From an uncultured bacterium (GTDB taxonomy: Bacteria > Actinomycetota > Coriobacteriia > Coriobacteriales > Coriobacteriaceae), in assembly GCA_905215115.1 (NCBI GenBank), contig CAJMOP010000025.1:1-22245 (forward strand): a stretch of DNA of 22,245 nt, given 5' to 3'. The notes under the pieces were generated by a model that saw only the letters and a program-made list of their open reading frames with translations, did no database searches and was not told the origin of the DNA. The position numbers and the translations under genes were made by a program. How positions within the stretch are numbered: the stretch's first letter is position 1; each line of letters begins with the position of its first letter. Shown in pieces: positions 1 to 7,368 of the stretch.

Positions 1-228
1 CAGGGCGATAGCCGCTGCCAGGTCGTGAACGAACACGCACGGCTGCGTGTTCTCGGTCTGCGAGAGCTCCTCCCTGGAGGCGCTCCGGCACTGCTCGCTG
101 GTCCCCGGGCGCACCTCGTCGGCAATGGCGAACACCTCGGCGGCCGCCGGCGATGCCTCGATTAGGTCGACGCCCATCGCGGGGTGTTGGGCACCCTGGC
201 CGGCAAACAGAAACGCTACGCTACCCAT
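1..228 (-). CDS. fabD: Malonyl-CoA:ACP transacylase (FabD), N-terminal part, cut by window edge
   Basis: This enzyme moves the malonyl group from malonyl-CoA to acyl carrier protein, giving the extender unit for type II fatty acid synthesis in the cytoplasm. Only the first 76 codons are in the window. They begin with a VAFLFAGQGAQ stretch (residues 4-14), the classic N-terminal oxyanion-loop motif of FabD and related acyltransferases. The catalytic GHS motif lies beyond the left edge. The ATG at 228 sits inside the 3' end of fabK, a 13-nt overlap in another frame. An AAGGGTG ribosome binding site lies about 8 nt upstream, which points to translational coupling. The position after fabH, acpP and fabK fits a fab operon. 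The identification is strong; the total length cannot be seen. Confidence 0.9.
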   Translation of the reverse strand, partial: MGSVAFLFAGQGAQHPAMGVDLIEASPAAAEVFAIADEVRPGTSEQCRSASREELSQTENTQPCVFVHDLAAAIAL

Positions 229-1160
229 GCGGACGCACCCTTCAGGACGCGCACGGCGCCATCGACCAGATCGTCAACGATTTCACGCGCGCTCTGGCGT
301 TCGTTGACCATTCCGGCAATCTGTCCGCACAAATACGAACCCTCTTCGTAATTACCGTCCTTTGCGGCTTTACGAAGCGCGCCCGTGCCCATGGCCCCGA
401 GCTCCTCGGGGCTTGCGCCAGCCGCCTCGTTCTTGGCATACGCGTTGGTGAAGGGACTCTTGAGGGCGCGAACCGGATGTCCCGTCGAGCGACCGGTCGC
501 ACGCGTCGACGTGTCGCCTGCCTTGAGCACCAACTCTTTGTACTGTTCGGATACGGTGCACTCGTTTGCGACCAGAAAGCGTGTTCCCACCTGGACTCCG
601 GCAGCGCCGAGCATAAAGGCGGCCGCTACACCGCGGCCATCGGCGATGCCGCCAGCCGCAACCACGGGAATATCGACCGCATCGACAACCTGCGGCACCA
701 GTGCCATCGTCGAGGTCTCGCCAATATGGCCGCCTGATTCGGTACCCTCGGCAACCACGGCAGTGGCTCCGCGACGCGCCACGAGACGCGCCAGCGCCAC
801 CGAAGCCACGACGGGAATAACCTTGATGCCCGCATCGCCCCAGGCCTTCATGTACTTGGTGGGATTGCCGGCGCCGGTCACCACAACGGGCACCTGCTCA
901 TCAATCACCACTTGTGCGACCTCGTCGACAAACGGGCTCATGAGCATAACGTTGACGCCAAAGGGCTTATCCGTCTTGGCGCGCAGCTCGTGAATCTGAT
1001 CGCGCAGCCAGTTTGCGTCGGCATTCATGGCCGCGATAATCCCTAAGCCGCCTGCCTCGGACACGGCAGATGCCAGCGAGGCGTCGGCAATCCAGGCCAT
1101 GCCACCCTGGAACACGGGTTTTTCGATGCCGAGCAGATCGCAGAGAGGAGACTTGAGCAT
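216..1160 (-). CDS. fabK: Enoyl-ACP reductase II, FMN-dependent (FabK)
   Basis: FabK carries out the last step of each elongation cycle, reducing trans-2-enoyl-ACP with NAD(P)H through FMN. It is a TIM-barrel flavoprotein of the nitronate monooxygenase/2-nitropropane dioxygenase superfamily. The start PVFQGGMAWIA (about residues 15-25), the ESGGHIG segment with His145 and the phosphate-binding AAGGIADGRG segment all fit. His145 matches the position of the conserved His144 known from pneumococcal FabK. A GTG at 1163 overlaps the acpP stop by one base, but the next codon, ATG at 1160, is better spaced from a GGAGAA site, so I use 1160. At 314 residues the length is normal. FabI-type reductases are inhibited by triclosan, whereas FabK is known to be refractory. 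A broader nitronate monooxygenase role is possible, but the fab context argues for FabK. Confidence 0.92.
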   Translation of the reverse strand: MLKSPLCDLLGIEKPVFQGGMAWIADASLASAVSEAGGLGIIAAMNADANWLRDQIHELRAKTDKPFGVNVMLMSPFVDEVAQVVIDEQVPVVVTGAGNPTKYMKAWGDAGIKVIPVVASVALARLVARRGATAVVAEGTESGGHIGETSTMALVPQVVDAVDIPVVAAGGIADGRGVAAAFMLGAAGVQVGTRFLVANECTVSEQYKELVLKAGDTSTRATGRSTGHPVRALKSPFTNAYAKNEAAGASPEELGAMGTGALRKAAKDGNYEEGSYLCGQIAGMVNERQSAREIVDDLVDGAVRVLKGASAWVA

Positions 1161-1162
1161 CA

Positions 1163-1399
1163 CTACTTCTCCAATGCCGCCTCGACCGTATCGACGAACT
1201 CGCCGACCGTCTTGGGATTCTCCTCGGTATCGAGCTCAATGCCAAACTCGTCCTCGACGGCGACGAGGATTTCGACAGTGCCAAGGCTGTCGAGACCAAT
1301 CTCCTCGAGCGTTGACTCGGGCCTCATCTCGACGTCGTCAAGGCCAGCCGTCTCGCGGATAACGTCGCAAACGCGCTCGAAGGTCTTCTGATCTGCCAT
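1163..1399 (-). CDS. acpP: Acyl carrier protein
   Basis: This small acidic carrier holds growing acyl chains on a 4'-phosphopantetheine arm and shuttles them among FabD, FabH, FabK and the other fatty acid synthase enzymes. The 78-residue product is very rich in Asp and Glu. It contains the IGLDSLGTVEI segment, in which Ser38 of the DSL motif is the expected attachment site. The ATG at 1399 follows a good AAAGGAG site. The stop is immediately followed by the fabK start region (TAGTGATG), so the two genes are probably translationally coupled. It lies about 50 bp downstream of fabH in the same operon. A specialised carrier is possible in principle, but the neighbours indicate the primary fatty-acid ACP. 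Confidence 0.95.
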   Translation of the reverse strand: MADQKTFERVCDVIRETAGLDDVEMRPESTLEEIGLDSLGTVEILVAVEDEFGIELDTEENPKTVGEFVDTVEAALEK

Positions 1400-1451
1400 G
1401 GTAGTTCTCCTTTGTTTGTGCCCTAGGGGCGGTTTTATTTCCTATGTGCGA

Positions 1452-2411
1452 CTACTTCCAACGAAGCAGATAGCCACCTATATCCAGGCCGGCGCCAAAT
1501 CCAACGAGGGCGATGGTGTCGCCCACATTCAGTGCGTCGGTGCGTGCCAGTCGGTCAAGCGCAAAGGGAATGCAGGCGCTCGAAATGTTGCCGGTCTCCC
1601 GCAGCGTTCGAACCATGAGCTCGTCTGGCACGCCGAGGCGCTTGACCGCCTGACTCAGGATTCGTTCGTTAGCCTGATGGAATACAAAATGATCGATGTC
1701 TTCGACCGAAATGCCCGCATCGCTCGCAAGCTTATGGACCGTGTCGCAGATGGCGTTGACGCCGAACTTGAACACGCGGCGGCCATTCATGGACAGCACG
1801 CTCTCGCTATCTGCGGAGGCCTTAAACGGCGAGGTACCGACCAGACCGGGAACGCGCAACGTCTCGACGTCGGGCGCCGTCGAAAGCTCAACGGCAAGGG
1901 GGTTGTCTCCCCCAGCCCCAATCACTGCGGCGCCTGCCCCATCGCCAAAGAGCACGCACGTGGCACGGTCGGTCCAATCGAGCGCGCGCGTCATCTGCTC
2001 GGCGGCAACGACCAGCACGTGCTCGGCGCGACCGCGGGCGATATAGCCCTCGGCGACATCGAGCGCAAATACGAAGCCGGCACAAGCCGCCGAGACATCG
2101 AAGGCAGGGCACGTCGCGCCTAGTCGCTCAGCAACGGCACACGCCTCAGCGGGAACAAGGTGATCACCTGTCGTCGTCGAGCAGACGATCAGATCCAGCT
2201 GGCTCGCGTCGATTCCGGACACCCGGAGCGCCCGCTCGCTCGCCGCTACGGCAAGGTCGTCAAGTGACTCGGTGGTGCAGACGTGGCGGCTCTTGATACC
2301 TGTGCGGGTAAAAATCCACTCATCCGAGGTATCGAGGAACTCGGACAGCTCGTCATTGGAAACACTGCGCTTGGGAAGCGCCGAGCCTGTTCCAAGAATC
2401 GTGAAACCCAT
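1452..2411 (-). CDS. fabH: Beta-ketoacyl-ACP synthase III (FabH)
   Basis: FabH starts fatty acid synthesis by condensing a short acyl-CoA primer with malonyl-ACP, so it sets chain-starter choice. The thiolase-fold triad is visible: Cys110 in DVSAACAGF, His245 in VFHQAN and Asn275 in ETGNISS. The C-terminal GFGAGLDIGGYLLRW is typical. The frame is open to 2468, but ATG 2411 has a strong AAAGGAGGT site 7 nt away and gives MGFTILGTGSALP, the normal FabH N-terminus. The extra upstream codons would run through the operator repeats, so I reject them. The product is 319 residues, the usual size. It is the first gene of the minus-strand operon fabH-acpP-fabK-fabD and is divergent from birA. Confidence 0.95.
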   Translation of the reverse strand: MGFTILGTGSALPKRSVSNDELSEFLDTSDEWIFTRTGIKSRHVCTTESLDDLAVAASERALRVSGIDASQLDLIVCSTTTGDHLVPAEACAVAERLGATCPAFDVSAACAGFVFALDVAEGYIARGRAEHVLVVAAEQMTRALDWTDRATCVLFGDGAGAAVIGAGGDNPLAVELSTAPDVETLRVPGLVGTSPFKASADSESVLSMNGRRVFKFGVNAICDTVHKLASDAGISVEDIDHFVFHQANERILSQAVKRLGVPDELMVRTLRETGNISSACIPFALDRLARTDALNVGDTIALVGFGAGLDIGGYLLRWK

Positions 2412-2427
2412 CACTAACCTCCTTTGA

Positions 2428-2446
2428 GTTGTTGACGTGTTTACAT
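2428..2446. promoter_or_regulatory. Operator-like repeat, copy 1 (fabH leader)
   Basis: This 19-bp sequence differs at one base from a second copy at 2476-2494. It holds an imperfect dyad of TGTTGA and TTTACA halves around four bases (2430-2445). It lies just upstream of the fabH ribosome binding site, where a bound regulator would block fabH transcription. The binding protein is unknown; a fatty-acid regulator of the FabT/MarR or FapR kind is a guess. Confidence 0.5.
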
Positions 2447-2475
2447 CGACCAAGAGAGGATAGCGCAATTTTGTC

Positions 2476-2494
2476 GTTGTTGACGTGTTAACAT
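2476..2494. promoter_or_regulatory. Operator-like repeat, copy 2 (fabH/birA divergent region)
   Basis: The better dyad of the pair reads TGTTGACGTGTTAACA at 2478-2493, with half-sites TGTTGA and TTAACA. On the minus strand it falls near the expected -35 region for a possible -10 TATCCT at 2457-2462, while copy 1 lies downstream of that -10. The two sites are 48 bp apart centre to centre, an arrangement usual for a repressor of fabH or of both divergent genes. The promoter itself is weakly supported because there is no good -35. Confidence 0.5.
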
Positions 2495-2587
2495 TAAATT
2501 GTCCAAATGCGACAAAGGCTTCACATTGTGTCTATCTCTCGAGACCATTGCGTTATTCACTTATTCATTAAGGAGGTGGCAGCCATA

Positions 2588-3364
2588 ATGGATGCCAAAT
2601 TAACGATAGTCGACGTAACCGGATCGACCAACGATGACCTGCTCGAAGCAGGAAAACAGGGAGCGCCGCACGGCACGGGACTTGCCGCCCAGGCTCAGAC
2701 GGCAGGACGCGGCCGGCGCGGCCACAAGTGGGATTCAACCGCCGGCAACCTATTGCTTTCGATTGTCCTGCGTCCATGCGTTAATCCTGCGAAGTACTCT
2801 GGTCTTGCCGCCGTCAGCGGCCTAGCGGTGCTCGAGGCGCTCGAAAAACAGGGTCTTGCAAACGAAATTGGCCTCAAATGGCCCAACGACCTCGTCGCGC
2901 GAGGGCGCAAACTCGGCGGCATCTTGGTCGAGGCGGCTCGTGACAACATGGGCATGCCCTTTGCCGTCTGCGGCATTGGCGTCAACGTAAACTACACGCC
3001 CCAAGAGGTTCCCGATGGCGGCCTGCCGGCAATCGGCCTCTCAGACCTCAACGAGAATGTTCCCACCGTCGATGTGCTACTCAAGGAGGTCCATCACGCG
3101 GTCGTGCACGCCGTAGGCACATGGGCAGATCTGCTCAACGCCATGGAAGAAGACGCCGGACCGATCGCGCCCGTCCACGATGATTATGTCGCTCATCTCA
3201 ATTGGATTGGGGAGCACGTTATCGCCCGTTCCCCTGCCGGTGACGAGCTGGCGCGTGGCATCTTTCAAACGGTCGATGCCTTTGGTCGCGCGTGTATCGA
3301 AACGGAAGACGGCCTGCGATCCTTCCATTTTGAGGAGGCGTCATTGCGCCCATTGAGCGAATAG
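2588..3364 (+). CDS. birA: Biotin-[acetyl-CoA-carboxylase] ligase, monofunctional (BirA-type)
   Basis: This ligase activates biotin as biotinyl-5'-AMP and attaches it to the biotin carboxyl carrier lysine of acetyl-CoA carboxylase and other biotin enzymes. The adenylate-binding GRGRRGHKW motif is at residues 40-48, LKWPNDL at 96-102, and the catalytic Lys108 is in RKLGGILVEA. A small C-terminal SH3-like domain follows from about residue 210. The frame is open from 2507, but ATG 2588 follows AAGGAGGTGG and gives the usual start MDAKLTIVDVTGSTNDDL, so I use 2588 (258 residues). There is no N-terminal winged helix, so unlike E. coli BirA it should not be a DNA-binding repressor. It is divergent from the fab operon, which fits shared supply of malonyl-CoA synthesis. 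Confidence 0.93.
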   Translation: MDAKLTIVDVTGSTNDDLLEAGKQGAPHGTGLAAQAQTAGRGRRGHKWDSTAGNLLLSIVLRPCVNPAKYSGLAAVSGLAVLEALEKQGLANEIGLKWPNDLVARGRKLGGILVEAARDNMGMPFAVCGIGVNVNYTPQEVPDGGLPAIGLSDLNENVPTVDVLLKEVHHAVVHAVGTWADLLNAMEEDAGPIAPVHDDYVAHLNWIGEHVIARSPAGDELARGIFQTVDAFGRACIETEDGLRSFHFEEASLRPLSE

Positions 3365-3425
3365 AGCGCCGCAGCCACCTACTCGGCAGCATTACCCGGC
3401 AGTCCAAACCATCATTCAAAACAAA

Positions 3426-3458
3426 AGAGCCCCGCTACCGTAATGGCAGCGGGGCTCT
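3426..3458 (-). terminator. Strong terminator after rpsJ (and possibly birA)
   Basis: An 11-bp perfect stem (AGAGCCCCGCT with AGCGGGGCTCT) extends by a few more pairs and closes on a short loop. Read on the minus strand it is followed by TTTTGTTTT, a good intrinsic terminator for the rpsL-rpsG-fusA-rpsJ operon. On the plus strand there is no T-run, so any effect on birA would be weaker. It shows that the S10-operon genes do not continue after rpsJ here. Confidence 0.9.
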
Positions 3459-3479
3459 GTAAGCTATGAGCGATATCGC

Positions 3480-3788
3480 TTAGAGCTTGATGTCGATGTC
3501 GACGCCAGCGGGGAGGTCGAGACGCATAAGCGAATCAACGGTGCCCGAGGTGGGGTCGAGGATGTCGATGAGGCGCTTGTGGGTGCGCATCTCGAACTGC
3601 TCACGGGAGTCCTTGTTCACGTGCGGCGAGCGGATAACCGTGTACAGGTTGCGCTCGGTGGGCAGGGGGACAGGACCGGAAACGCGAGCGCCGGTCTTCT
3701 GAGCGGTCTCGACGATGAGCTTCGCGGACTGATCGACGACCTCGTGATCATAGCCCTTGAGGCGAATGCGGATCTTCTGGGTAGCCAA
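3480..3788 (-). CDS. rpsJ: 30S ribosomal protein S10
   Basis: S10 is a small-subunit head protein that also pairs with NusB in antitermination complexes. The 102-residue product has the family signature: KIRIRLKGYDHEVVDQSAK at the N-terminus, then GPVPLPTERNLYTVIRSPHV, and REQFEMRTHKRLIDI. The start is a TTG at 3788, preceded by GGAGG with a 6-nt gap, and it gives the expected MATQKIRIR. It lies 60 bp downstream of fusA. In most actinobacteria tuf sits between fusA and rpsJ, and rpsJ leads into rplC-rplD. Here tuf is missing and a terminator closes the operon after rpsJ, so rpsJ is detached from the S10 operon. Confidence 0.97.
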   Translation of the reverse strand: MATQKIRIRLKGYDHEVVDQSAKLIVETAQKTGARVSGPVPLPTERNLYTVIRSPHVNKDSREQFEMRTHKRLIDILDPTSGTVDSLMRLDLPAGVDIDIKL

Positions 3789-3848
3789 CTTAAACCTCCA
3801 AAGAGTGCGAGAGATGATCTCGCGGATTACGTAACAGGGAGCTCGAAC

Positions 3849-5948
3849 TTAGGCGTTCTTGCTCATGACCTCGTCCACGATGGACTTGGGCGCGGGCTCA
3901 TAAGAGTCGAACTGCATCGTGTAGGATGCACGGCCCTGGGTCTGGGAGCGAAGGTCGGTAGCGTAACCGAACATCTCGCCCAGCGGCACCTTGGCACGGA
4001 TGAGCTTGCTGTTCTTGCGATCCTCCATGCCCTCGATCTTGCCGCGGCGACCGGAGAGGTTGCCCATAACGTCGCCCATGTACTGCTCGGGGGTCTCGAC
4101 CTCGACAGCCATGATCGGCTCGAGCAGCTGCGGATCGGACTTCTTGAGGGCGTCCTTGATAGCCATGGAACCGGCGATCTTGAAGGCGGCCTCGGAGGAG
4201 TCGACCTCGTGGTAAGAACCGTCGAACAGGGTGACCTTGACGTCGAGGACCGGGAAGCCGGCGATAACACCGGTGTTCAGGGCCTCCTGGATGCCCTTGT
4301 CGATGGACGGGATGTACTCCTTGGGCACGACGCCGCCGACGATAGCGTTGACGAACTCGTAGCCGAAGCCCTCCTCCATCTTCTCGAGCTTGATGACGGC
4401 GTGGCCGTACTGACCGCGACCACCGGACTGACGGACGAACTTGCCCTCAGCCTTCTCGACGTCGTGACCAGCGGTCTCGCGGTAGGCAACCTGGGGCTTA
4501 CCAACGTTAGCGTCAACCTTGAACTCACGGAGCAGACGGTCGACGATGATCTCGAGGTGCAGCTCGCCCATGCCGGCGATGATGGTCTGGCCGGTCTCGT
4601 GGTTGGTGGACACCTGGAAGGTCGGGTCCTCCTCGGCGAGCTTGGTCAGAGCCAGGGACATCTTGTCCTGCTCGGCCTTGGTCTTGGGCTCAATGGCAAC
4701 GTCGATAACGGGCTTAGCGAACTCGATCTTCTCGAGGACGATCTCCTTGCCCTCGGCGCACAGGGTGTCACCGGTGGTGGAGTTCTTGAAGCCGACGCAA
4801 GCGACGATGTCGCCGGCGGCAGCGTCGTCACGGTCGATACGCTCGGCGGCGTTCATCTCGAGAATGCGGCCGAGGCGCTCGCGCTGACCGTTGGAAGCGT
4901 TGACCACGTAGGAGCCGGACTCAGCGCGGCCGGAGTAAACGCGGACGTAGGTGAGCTTACCGACAAACGGGTCGGTCATGATCTTGAAGACCAGGCCGGA
5001 GAAGGGCTCGTCGAAGGAAGGATGACGCTGGATCTCCTCGCCGGTGTCCGGATCGGTACCGGTGACGGCCTCAACGTCGAGCGGGCTGGGCAGGTAGTCG
5101 ACGACAGCGTCGAGCAGCTCCTGGACGCCCTTGTTCTTGTAGGCGGAGCCCACGAAGACGAGGTTAAGCTCGTTGGCCAGAACACCCTTGCGCAGAGCAG
5201 CCTTGAGCTCCTCGACGGTGAAGTCCTCCTCCATGAGGATCTTCTCCATGAGCTCGTCGTCAAAGCTGGCAGCAGCGTCGAGGAGCTCCTCGCGCTTGGT
5301 GGCAGCGATGTCGGCAAACTCAGCCGGGATCTCGTCCATCGGCTCGGGGTAGGTCATGCCCTTCTCGTCGGCCTTGAAGTCCCATGCAGTCATGGTGACC
5401 AGGTCGATGACGCCCCAGAAGTTGTCCTCGGCGCCCATCGGGACCTGAGCGGCCACGGCGTTAGCGTCGAGACGATCCTTCATGGTCTCGATAGCGTTGA
5501 AGAAGTCAGCGCCCACGCGGTCATACTTGTTGATGAAGGCGATGCGGGGGACGTTGAAGGTAGAAGCCTGACGCCAAACGGTCTCAGACTGGGGCTGAAC
5601 GCCGGCAACGGCGTCGAAGACGGCGACAGCGCCATCGAGGACGCGCAGGCAGCGCTCGACCTCGGCGGTGAAGTCAACGTGGCCCGGGGTGTCGATGATC
5701 TGGATGCGGTAGTCCTTACCGTCCTTGTTCCAGAAGCACGTGGTAGCAGCGGAGGTAATGGTTACGCCGCGCTCCTGCTCCTGAACCATCCAGTCCATGG
5801 TGGCAGCGCCCTCATGGACCTCACCGATTTTGTGGGTCTTACCGGTGTAGTAAAGAATACGCTCGGTCGTGGTGGTCTTACCGGCATCGATGTGAGCCAT
5901 GATGCCGATGTTACGGGTATCGGAAAGCTTGTACTTAGGCTTAGCCAT
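3849..5948 (-). CDS. fusA: Elongation factor G
   Basis: EF-G is the GTPase that drives ribosome translocation and, with RRF, ribosome recycling. At 699 residues it is full length. The GTPase motifs are in order: AHIDAGKTTT (P-loop, about 18-27), RGVTI (switch I, about 60-64), DTPGHVDF (about 86-93) and NKYD (the NKxD motif, with Tyr where Met is common). Later segments such as GQTIIAGMGELHLEI and the GGRGQYGHAVIK region of domain IV are typical. The ATG at 5948 has an AAGGAA site. It lies 19 bp after rpsG and before rpsJ. A long open frame on the opposite strand is a codon-bias shadow. Confidence 0.98.
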   Translation of the reverse strand: MAKPKYKLSDTRNIGIMAHIDAGKTTTTERILYYTGKTHKIGEVHEGAATMDWMVQEQERGVTITSAATTCFWNKDGKDYRIQIIDTPGHVDFTAEVERCLRVLDGAVAVFDAVAGVQPQSETVWRQASTFNVPRIAFINKYDRVGADFFNAIETMKDRLDANAVAAQVPMGAEDNFWGVIDLVTMTAWDFKADEKGMTYPEPMDEIPAEFADIAATKREELLDAAASFDDELMEKILMEEDFTVEELKAALRKGVLANELNLVFVGSAYKNKGVQELLDAVVDYLPSPLDVEAVTGTDPDTGEEIQRHPSFDEPFSGLVFKIMTDPFVGKLTYVRVYSGRAESGSYVVNASNGQRERLGRILEMNAAERIDRDDAAAGDIVACVGFKNSTTGDTLCAEGKEIVLEKIEFAKPVIDVAIEPKTKAEQDKMSLALTKLAEEDPTFQVSTNHETGQTIIAGMGELHLEIIVDRLLREFKVDANVGKPQVAYRETAGHDVEKAEGKFVRQSGGRGQYGHAVIKLEKMEEGFGYEFVNAIVGGVVPKEYIPSIDKGIQEALNTGVIAGFPVLDVKVTLFDGSYHEVDSSEAAFKIAGSMAIKDALKKSDPQLLEPIMAVEVETPEQYMGDVMGNLSGRRGKIEGMEDRKNSKLIRAKVPLGEMFGYATDLRSQTQGRASYTMQFDSYEPAPKSIVDEVMSKNA

Positions 5949-5967
5949 GTTAGTTCCTTACCTTAAC

Positions 5968-6441
5968 TTACCAACGATAGTGAGAGAACGCGCGGTTGGC
6001 CTCGGCCATCTTGAAGACGTCCTCACGCTTCTTGACGGAAGCGCCCAGGCCGTTGGAAGCGTCGAGGATCTCGTTGGCGAGACGCTCGGCCATGGTCTTC
6101 TCCTTGCGAGCGCGGGAGAAGTTGACGATCCAGCGGATACCCAGAGCGGTGGAACGACGGGAGTTGACCTCCATCGGGACCTGATAGGTAGCGCCACCGA
6201 CACGCTTGGGCTTAACCTCGAGCGTGGGCTTGACGTTGTCCATAGCCTTCTTGAAGGTAGCGAGAGCGTCGCCGCCCTCGGACTTCTCGGCAACAATCTC
6301 GAAAGCGGTGTAAACGATGCGCTCAGCGGTGGCCTTCTTGCCGTCAAGAAGGACCTTGTTGATGAGCTGAGTCACCAGGCGGTTGTTGTAAACGGCGTCA
6401 GGCTGAACCTCACGACGATTAGCTGCTGCACGACGCGGCAT
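5968..6441 (-). CDS. rpsG: 30S ribosomal protein S7
   Basis: S7 is a primary 16S rRNA-binding protein that nucleates the 30S head and contacts tRNA at the E site. In E. coli it is also the translational repressor of the str operon. The 157-residue product begins MPRRAAANRREVQPD, has the family YQVPMEV and GIRWIVNFSR segments, and ends NRAFSHYRW. The ATG at 6441 follows AAGGAG with a 7-nt gap. It lies 73 bp downstream of rpsL. That gap holds an imperfect CCGTG/CACGG hairpin that could be an S7 regulatory site by analogy, but this is not demonstrated. Confidence 0.98.
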   Translation of the reverse strand: MPRRAAANRREVQPDAVYNNRLVTQLINKVLLDGKKATAERIVYTAFEIVAEKSEGGDALATFKKAMDNVKPTLEVKPKRVGGATYQVPMEVNSRRSTALGIRWIVNFSRARKEKTMAERLANEILDASNGLGASVKKREDVFKMAEANRAFSHYRW

Positions 6442-6514
6442 GTGAAATCTCCTTAAGTGTCTACCGTGCGGCGCTTAGGCGGCACACGGCGAAAGTATCA
6501 AAACGTTATCTGGC

Positions 6515-6892
6515 TTATTTAGCCTTGGGGCGCTTAGCACCGTACTTGGAACGGGCCTGCATACGGTTCTGGACCGGAGCAGCGTCGTAGGCGCCACGGA
6601 TGACGTGATAACGGACACCAGGGAGGTCACGGACACGACCGCCGCGGACGAGCACGATGGAGTGCTCCTGCAGGTTGTGGCCCTCACCCGGGATGTAAGC
6701 AGTAACTTCGATGCCGTTGACAAGGCGAACACGGGCAACCTTACGAAGAGCCGAGTTCGGCTTCTTGGGGCTCGTGGTGAAGACGCGGGTGCACACGCCG
6801 CGCTTCTGGGAGTTGTGCTGCAGAGCAGCGTTCTTGGACTTCTTGGGCACGGAACGACGGCCCTGGCGAACCAGCTGGTTAATAGTAGGCAA
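6515..6892 (-). CDS. rpsL: 30S ribosomal protein S12
   Basis: S12 sits at the decoding centre and controls accuracy; its lysines 43 and 88 are the classic streptomycin-resistance positions. The 125-residue product has the signatures MPTINQLVRQGR, TTSPKKPNSALRKVARV and GEGHNLQEHS. Lys43 is kept, but position 88 is Arg (codon CGT at 6631-6629, within GGRVRDLPGVRYH) where E. coli has Lys. The start is a TTG at 6892 with AAGGAG 6 nt upstream. It is the first gene of the operon, about 87 nt downstream of a predicted start of transcription. Confidence 0.98.
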   Translation of the reverse strand: MPTINQLVRQGRRSVPKKSKNAALQHNSQKRGVCTRVFTTSPKKPNSALRKVARVRLVNGIEVTAYIPGEGHNLQEHSIVLVRGGRVRDLPGVRYHVIRGAYDAAPVQNRMQARSKYGAKRPKAK

Positions 6893-6985
6893 AGCGTACT
6901 CCTTCTCGAATGATTCCAGCTTTCTGTAAAGTGCAACGGCTTGAATCGAGGGGTCAGCATCCCCCTACGAAACACGCAGTTCGAT

Positions 6986-7014
6986 AGGATACGTGGCGTT
7001 AGCTGTGCCGTCAA
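6986..7014 (-). promoter_or_regulatory. Promoter of the rpsL-rpsG-fusA-rpsJ operon
   Basis: On the minus strand TTGACG (7014-7009) and TATCCT (6991-6986) are separated by exactly 17 bp, a good housekeeping-sigma promoter. Transcription would start near 6979, giving a leader of about 87 nt before the TTG start of rpsL. The hairpin repeat at 7098-7238 lies upstream of this promoter, so it would not be part of the leader. Confidence 0.7.
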
Positions 7015-7066
7015 CAGACCACGCCGCCGGGCGTATCCCAAAATGAGCACATTTCCGCAAAGCCTA

Positions 7067-7089
7067 CACAAAAGGAATCTCCTTCTGTG
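7067..7089. repeat. Short hairpin upstream of the rpsL promoter
   Basis: CACAAAAGGA and TCCTTCTGTG form a 10-bp stem with one mismatch around ATC. There is no T-run on either strand, so it is not an obvious terminator. It abuts the long hairpin repeat to its right. Function unknown. Confidence 0.45.
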
Positions 7090-7097
7090 CGCGGGGG

Positions 7098-7238
7098 CGG
7101 ATTCCCGGTCCGGGCGGCCCGCCGTTTAAGTTTGCCGCTCTACAGTCCTGCGCAAGACGGAAAGCACATTAAGTGCTTTCCTTTGCGTGCGGAACTCGCG
7201 ACAAACTTAAACGGCGGGCCGCCCGGGCCGGAAATCCG
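7098..7238. repeat. Intergenic hairpin repeat with conserved core, copy 1
   Basis: Two 37-nt arms (7098-7134 and 7202-7238) are inverted complements with two mismatches, one of which would be a G-U pair in RNA. Between them is a 51-nt core (7144-7194) that reads AGTCCTG, 12 nt, AGCACATTAAGTGCT, 8 nt, CGTGCGGAA. The middle of the core forms its own hairpin, extended by GGAA/TTCC. The same three blocks with the same spacings occur at 20237-20287, although the arms there are unrelated. It lies between the DUF4179-like gene and rpsL. Short open frames crossing it are not believable genes. Role unknown: a mobile MITE-like repeat or a structured RNA are both possible. Confidence 0.85.
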
Positions 7239-7266
7239 ACGTGCTCGTCGGGGCAACGTTACCCGC

Positions 7267-7291
7267 CAAAAAGGGACAGGTTTATTTTGGT
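7267..7291 (+). repeat. REP-like 25-bp motif, copy A
   Basis: This 25-bp sequence contains GGACAGGTTTATTTTGGT. It is matched at 24 of 25 positions, in inverted orientation, at 9217-9241. The two copies bracket the sigma/anti-sigma pair. It resembles the ends of dispersed REP-type repeats mobilised by RAYT transposases, but no transposase is in the window. See the separate finding. Confidence 0.6.
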
Positions 7292-7368
7292 CGGTTTTAT
7301 CTGGGGAAACGTCGCGCTCCAACGGTGATCTGCTCTCACCTGTCGCATGGAAATCGGCGGCGCTTTCG

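Noticed and set aside
2412..2468. N-terminal extension of FabH to 2468
   Set aside because: It covers the operator repeat and the ribosome binding site, and the family starts at MGFTILGTG.
3579..5966. A 795-codon plus-strand open frame over rpsJ and fusA
   Set aside because: It is antisense to rpsJ and fusA and has the same codon-bias composition; no protein family is recognisable.
7098..7238. Leader or riboswitch of rpsL
   Set aside because: The predicted rpsL promoter at 6986-7014 lies downstream of the element, so it is not in the main transcript leader unless a further upstream promoter exists.
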